A DNA stretch of 64,000 bases from Lysinibacillus_B sp036662795 (GTDB lineage: Bacteria; Bacillota; Bacilli; Bacillales_A; Planococcaceae): contig NZ_JBAFWZ010000005.1 of the NCBI RefSeq assembly GCF_036662795.1, forward strand, positions 116,757 to 180,756. Reading direction: 5' to 3'. Positions 60,259 through 64,000 of this stretch are shown in pieces (position 1 is the stretch's first letter; each line of letters begins with the position of its first letter). The position numbers and the translations under genes are program-made. A model generated the notes under the pieces. That model did no database searches, had not been told where the DNA came from, and saw nothing but the letters and a program-made list of their open reading frames with translations.

Positions 60259-61893
60259 ATGAACTATAACCAGTATTATGATGACTTTTCTTGGACAGAG
60301 GTTTTCGAACAATACGACTGGAATCCAAAAGAAAAATTCAACTTGGCACACGAATGCTGTGATAAATGGGCGGATGACCCGAATAGAATAGCAATTTATT
60401 GGCATGATGAAGATGGAAACAGAGATACATGGACATATAGTCGTTTAAGAGAAGCATCGAATCGGATGGCTAATTTACTAAAGTACAATGGGATAAAAAA
60501 GGGCGATAAAGTAAGTGGATTACTTGGCAAGGACATGGAACTAATTATCACCATCTTAGCTACATGGAAAATAGGCGCTGTGTATGTTCCTTTATTTACA
60601 GCGTTTGGTCCTGATGCTATTTTACACAGAATAAATAATGCTGAATGCAAGCTATTAGTGACCAATTACGAACAGCATAATAAAATAAAAGATTCCGACC
60701 TTAATATTGGGATTATTAGGATAGATGAAGTATATGATAAAGGGCTAAATTTTTGGGATTATTTAAATACGTTTTCATCCATTCACGAAACAGAGCCTAC
60801 AAGTGAAAATGATCCATGTGTTATTCAATATACTTCGGGCTCTACAGGACTTCCTAAAGGGGCAGTATGGGCACATAAAATATTATACAGTGAATATGCA
60901 TTATTTAAATATGGAATGGGCATAAGTGAGGATGATATTGTTTTTGGTGGTCCAGATTTAGGGTGGGCGCACGGATTAATGAATTGTACGTTAGGTCCCT
61001 TGAATTTGGGTATTTCAAACGTTGTCTATAAAGGATCCTTTGATGTGGAAAACTTATATCGCATATGGGAAGAATATAAGGTTACTAATGTTTTATATTC
61101 TCCTACAGCATTTCGTATGATGCTAAATAGTGGGGTGGATCGTATTAAAAAATACAATCTAAAAGTAAAGAAGTTTAGTAGCGCTGGTGAAACGCTTAAT
61201 ACAGATTTAGTGGAGTTTGTTGAACAAGCATTCAACGCAAAAATTTGTGATTTATACGGTTCAACAGAAGCAGGTATGATAATTGCAAATTATCATGGTC
61301 TTGATGTTCCTATTAAACCGGGGTCTATGGGACGTGTCGTACCTGGATATGAGGTCAAGCTTGTAAATAGTGAAGGCGAAGAAGTAAAAGATGGCGAAGT
61401 GGGAGAAATTATATTAGATGCCAAGCAGATTCCTTTTTTCTGCTTAGGATATTTCAAAAACGAGGAAAAGTTTAATGAAAAAGTGATTAATGACCATTTC
61501 TATACGGGAGATTTAGCGATAAGAGATCAGGATGGCTACTATTGGTATAAAGGTCGTGCAGATGATGTTATATCAAGTGCGGGGTATAGAATAGGCCCTG
61601 TTGAAATCGAAGCGTGTCTTTTAGAGCATCCTTTAGTGGGAGAGGCGGCCGTTATTGGAAAACCCGATCCTGTAAAAGGCGAAATCGTAAAAGCGTATGT
61701 AAAATTGATTAATCCAGCTGATGAGAATGAATCGCTCAAAGACGAGTTGAGTGTATTTGTCAAAAATAAGCTATCAAAACACCAATATCCTAAGGAAATT
61801 GAGTTTATACAAGAATTACCCAAAACTACTAGTGGCAAAATTCAAAGATATATTTTAAAAAAGAGAAATGAATTAGTAGATCATAATATGTGA
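60259..61893 (+). CDS. AMP-forming acyl-CoA synthetase (Acs-like)
   Basis: 544 aa adenylate-forming enzyme. P-loop-like motif IQYTSGSTGLPKGAVW (residues ~192-207), SAGETLNTDL, DLYGSTEAGM, YTGDLAIRDQDGYYWYKGRADD and the C-terminal lysine motif TTSGKIQRYILKK. It activates a carboxylic acid to acyl-CoA. The acetyl-CoA-synthetase-like segment HEDGNRDTWTYSRLREASNR suggests short or medium chain length. It ends the cluster; the repeat array begins 28 bases after its stop. Confidence 0.92.
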   Translation: MNYNQYYDDFSWTEVFEQYDWNPKEKFNLAHECCDKWADDPNRIAIYWHDEDGNRDTWTYSRLREASNRMANLLKYNGIKKGDKVSGLLGKDMELIITILATWKIGAVYVPLFTAFGPDAILHRINNAECKLLVTNYEQHNKIKDSDLNIGIIRIDEVYDKGLNFWDYLNTFSSIHETEPTSENDPCVIQYTSGSTGLPKGAVWAHKILYSEYALFKYGMGISEDDIVFGGPDLGWAHGLMNCTLGPLNLGISNVVYKGSFDVENLYRIWEEYKVTNVLYSPTAFRMMLNSGVDRIKKYNLKVKKFSSAGETLNTDLVEFVEQAFNAKICDLYGSTEAGMIIANYHGLDVPIKPGSMGRVVPGYEVKLVNSEGEEVKDGEVGEIILDAKQIPFFCLGYFKNEEKFNEKVINDHFYTGDLAIRDQDGYYWYKGRADDVISSAGYRIGPVEIEACLLEHPLVGEAAVIGKPDPVKGEIVKAYVKLINPADENESLKDELSVFVKNKLSKHQYPKEIEFIQELPKTTSGKIQRYILKKRNELVDHNM

Positions 61894-61920
61894 GTGCTTA
61901 ATGGATCTACCTTGGAGTCG

Positions 61921-62113
61921 TATCCGAACACAAGCGTGTGCTATCCGCACAAAAGAGAGTGGTATGCGAACAAAAGGAGCAGCCATCCGAACAAAAGCAG
62001 CGGCTATGCGCACAAAAGGAAGTCGTATCCGAACAAAAGGAGCGGCTATCCGCACAAAAGAGACGTATCCGAACGAAAGAAGTGTGTATCCGCACAAAAG
62101 AAGTCGTATGCGA
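61921..62113 (+). repeat. 21-bp tandem array (left part), family E
   Basis: Ten units of the form TAT(C/G)CG(A/C)ACAAAAG plus a variable tail start at 61921, 61942, 61963, 61984, 62005, 62026, 62047, 62066, 62087 and 62107: steps of 21 with one 19 and one 20. Open frames on both strands encode seven-residue repeats (AAIRTKG type) with no ribosome binding site. The last unit is cut by the IS element. Confidence 0.9.
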
Positions 62114-62211
62114 TTAAGTCCATATAATTGTGTAAAAAGAAAGAGTCATTTTTATTCCTCTTGGACAGAATGTTTTCAACCACGATAAACATTAGAAAAG
62201 AGGATGTAAAA

Positions 62212-63378
62212 ATGACTCAATTACAGTTTAGCCTAGACATGGATGTTTTAAAAGAATCAGTTATGAATTCTAATATTGAAACGGTTATAAAATCAGCTAT
62301 TGTTCTTGTGTTAAATGAATTTATGGAAAAAGAACGTGATGAGTATTTACAAGCAACTTCATATGAACGTTCAACTGAGCGTCGTGATTACCGTAACGGA
62401 TATTATGAACGCGATTTAACGATGAGTATTGGAAAGCTGACACTTAAAGTACCTAGAACACGAAATGGTGAGTTTTCGCCATCGGTCTTTGAAAAGTATG
62501 CCCGCTGTGATCAAGCATTCGTTCTATCGATGTTAGAAATGGTGGTAAACGGAGTTTCTACTAGAAAAGTTACACACATAGTTGAACAACTTTGTGGTGA
62601 AAATGTCTCGAAATCTTTTGTGTCCTCATTAACACAAAAACTAGATCCTATTATGAACGAATGGGCCAATCGGTCATTAAATACAACCTATTATCCTTAT
62701 GTCTTTGTAGATGCAATGTACATTAAAGTTCGTGAGCATCAGAGTGTTGTTTCTAAAGCTATTTATATCGCAACCGCTATTACTGAAGATGATAAAAGAG
62801 AAATACTTGGATTAAGTGTTGATCACGTTGAAAGTTATGAAAGTTGGAGTCGTTTTTTTCAACACCTTAAATCTCGTGGTCTTCAATCACCTAAGCTTAT
62901 TATTTCTGATGCTCATCAAGGGTTACAGAAAGCTATACAACGTGAATTCATTGGGACATCATGGCAAAGATGTAATGTACATTTTAAACGTAATATTTTT
63001 GATAAGCTCCCTAAAAAGGACTCTACAGAAATACGTTTTATGATTAAACGTGTTTTTGAAGCCATTACAGTCGAGGATATTCGTAAGTTTAAGGATGAGT
63101 TAATGGAACAATTCTCAGGTATTTCGAAGTATGAAAAGGCTCTTCAAATCCTGGATGAAGGGTTCGAAGATACCATTCAATACATGAATTTCCCAGAGCC
63201 AATTCGCAAACATATTCGAAGTACAAATTCACTTGAACGTTTAAATCAAGAAGTACGAAGACGAGAAACTGTCATACGTATATTCCCCAATACACAATCT
63301 GCATTTCGCCTAGTGGGAGCAGTGCTAATGGAATATCAAAAAACGAATTATGAAAAAAGAAAATCACTCTCAAAATGA
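62212..63378 (+). CDS. IS256-family (Mutator-type) transposase
   Basis: 388 aa from ATG at 62212 with AAAGAGG upstream, the family's usual length. The sequence has the N-terminal zinc-free helical part (MTQLQFSLDMDVLKESVMN), RNGYYERDLTMSIGKLTLKVPRTR-type segment and the catalytic triad: VFVDAMYIKV (first Asp, ~residue 168), IISDAHQGLQ (second Asp, ~234) and RSTNSLERLNQEVRRR (Glu, ~345). The motif WQRCNVHFKRNI carries the conserved C/H pair. Intact and probably active. Confidence 0.95.
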   Translation: MTQLQFSLDMDVLKESVMNSNIETVIKSAIVLVLNEFMEKERDEYLQATSYERSTERRDYRNGYYERDLTMSIGKLTLKVPRTRNGEFSPSVFEKYARCDQAFVLSMLEMVVNGVSTRKVTHIVEQLCGENVSKSFVSSLTQKLDPIMNEWANRSLNTTYYPYVFVDAMYIKVREHQSVVSKAIYIATAITEDDKREILGLSVDHVESYESWSRFFQHLKSRGLQSPKLIISDAHQGLQKAIQREFIGTSWQRCNVHFKRNIFDKLPKKDSTEIRFMIKRVFEAITVEDIRKFKDELMEQFSGISKYEKALQILDEGFEDTIQYMNFPEPIRKHIRSTNSLERLNQEVRRRETVIRIFPNTQSAFRLVGAVLMEYQKTNYEKRKSLSK

Positions 63379-63399
63379 TAAATAATTTTTCGTCAGTCA

Positions 63400-63505
63400 T
63401 TAACTTCCATTCCAGGGATTGTTTCATATTCAGTAAAGGCTATCAAAGTGAAAAGAGCCTTTGACAGCCTTTACTGAATATGAACGCTTTCCCCCAGGAA
63501 GTTAA
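63400..63505. repeat. Long nested palindrome inside the IS, after the transposase
   Basis: Outer arms TTAACTTCC (63400-63408) and GGAAGTTAA (63497-63505). Inner stem of 26 bp with one mismatch: 63423-63448, starting TTCATATTCAGTAAAGGC, with 63459-63484, ending GCCTTTACTGAATATGAA. There is no T-run directly after the inner stem. It may act as a terminator, RNA structure or a separate nested element. Confidence 0.75.
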
Positions 63506-63612
63506 GGCCGAAAAAGTGTTAGGAATGGGGTGGTTATTCACCGCAATATGAACTTGTAATTTAAGGTTGAAAACATTCTAAAAGTAATTTACACAATATT
63601 AAGGACTTGACT

Positions 63613-64000
63613 TCGTATGCGAACAAAAGTAGCGGTTATGCGCACAAAAGAGACGTATCCGAACAAGAGCAGTAGCTATCCGAACAAAAGCAGTGTGTAT
63701 CCGCACAAAAGGAGAGGTTATCCGCACAAAAGAAGTCGTATGCGAACAAAAGGAGCGGCTATCCGCACAAAAGGAAGACGTATGCGAACAAAAGCAGTGT
63801 GTATCCGAACAAAAGTAGCAGCTATGCGCACAAAAGAAGTCGTATCCGAACAAAAGCAGCGGCTATCCGCACAAAAGAGACGCATCCGCACAAAAGAGAG
63901 TCGTATGCGAACAAAAGGAGCAGCCATCCGAACAAAAGCAGCGGCTATCCGCACAAAAGAGACGCATCCGCACAAAAGCAGTGTGTATCCGCACAAAAGG
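63613..64000 (+). repeat. 21-bp tandem array (right part), family E, runs out of the window
   Basis: Nineteen units starting at 63616, 63637, 63656, 63677, 63698, 63719, 63739, 63760, 63781, 63802, 63823, 63843, 63864, 63883, 63904, 63925, 63946, 63965 and 63986. Most steps are 21; tails ending GAGACG give 19. A three-unit block at 63904-63965 repeats the left part at 61963-62024 almost exactly (one base differs), which shows segmental amplification. The array continues past the window edge. Confidence 0.9.

Larger units (their letters stand above)
62114..63612 (+). mobile_element. IS256-family insertion sequence
   Basis: Terminal inverted repeats: AAGTCCATATAATTGTGTAAA at 62116-62136, minus its last base, pairs with the reverse complement at 63588-63608 (18 of 21 positions agree). 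Flanked by TCGTATGCGA at 62104-62113 and 63613-63622, consistent with an 8-10 bp target duplication, though the same string occurs naturally in the array. It contains one transposase gene and a long nested palindrome. Exact ends are uncertain by a few bases. Confidence 0.82.

Noticed and set aside
61873..62188. Several overlapping frames on both strands encoding RTK- or FVRI-type repeats
   Set aside because: A 21-base period without stops opens many frames at once; none has a convincing start signal.
62104..63622. TCGTATGCGA as proof of a target site duplication
   Set aside because: The string is also part of normal array units, so it supports but does not prove the duplication.
61921..64000. 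CRISPR array
   Set aside because: Units are 21 bp without unique spacers of constant size, and no cas genes are present.

Overview
The window looks like part of the chromosome of a low-GC, spore-forming Firmicute of the Bacillales. The closest fit is the Lysinibacillus/Solibacillus/Planococcaceae group. The evidence is an intact sigK, many AGGAGG-type ribosome binding sites with TTG and GTG starts, an alaS T-box leader, and a backbone whose gene order follows Bacillus subtilis. That order is rarA-cymR-yrvO-mnmA-yrrB-recD2, then alaS-ireB-yrrK-DUF1292-mltG-trmR-trhP1-trhP2-udk-greA-yrrS-mtnN, then yqeG-yqeH-aroE-yqeI-nadD-yqeK-rsfS-yqeM-comEA-comEB-comEC, then yqzM-holA. The genus is inferred from family knowledge; no search was run.

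Layout. 1-8.3 kb: tRNA thiolation and sulfur control (CymR, cysteine desulfurase, MnmA), a TPR protein, a HisA of the eukaryotic type standing alone, and RecD2. 8.3-17.5 kb is accessory: a MocR regulator divergent from proline dehydrogenase plus an EamA exporter, an MHYT-GGDEF-EAL c-di-GMP protein, and a candidate quorum-sensing and split-sigma locus. In that locus an XRE-TPR regulator is followed, with a one-base overlap, by a 48-aa exported-peptide gene. Divergent from it lies a YvrJ-like / SigO-like / RsoA-like trio. 17.5-30.2 kb: conserved core, including three DUF1292 domains in two genes and the wobble-uridine hydroxylation and methylation genes. 30.2-33.1 kb: a 29-aa membrane peptide, a stray HNH endonuclease, sigK and pssA. 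33.1-42.9 kb: psd, the ribosome-assembly and NAD cluster, and the comE operon.

42.9-52 kb is a second accessory block lying between comEC and yqzM. It holds a LytTR-DUF3021-DUF2306-lipoprotein operon ending in a gene broken by an in-frame amber codon, a TetR-MFS pair, a secreted nuclease with a C-terminal calcium-binding motif, and small membrane proteins. 54-61.9 kb is a TetR-controlled fatty-acid beta-oxidation cluster: HSD10-type dehydrogenase, enoyl-CoA hydratase, acyl-CoA dehydrogenase, AMACR/CaiB-type enzyme, thiolase and acyl-CoA ligase. From 61.9 kb to the end there is a 21-bp tandem repeat array split by an IS256-family insertion.

The intergenic DNA is unusually rich in structured repeats. 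There are five copies of a palindromic element bounded by GTTGATT and AATCAAC, two other dispersed repeat families, and two mirror-image copies of a 21-bp tandem repeat element that ends in the same 31-bp offset. The unrelated terminal array of at least 29 units also has a 21-bp period. The strongest candidates for undescribed biology are the peptide/TPR-regulator/split-sigma locus and the 21-bp-phased arrays.
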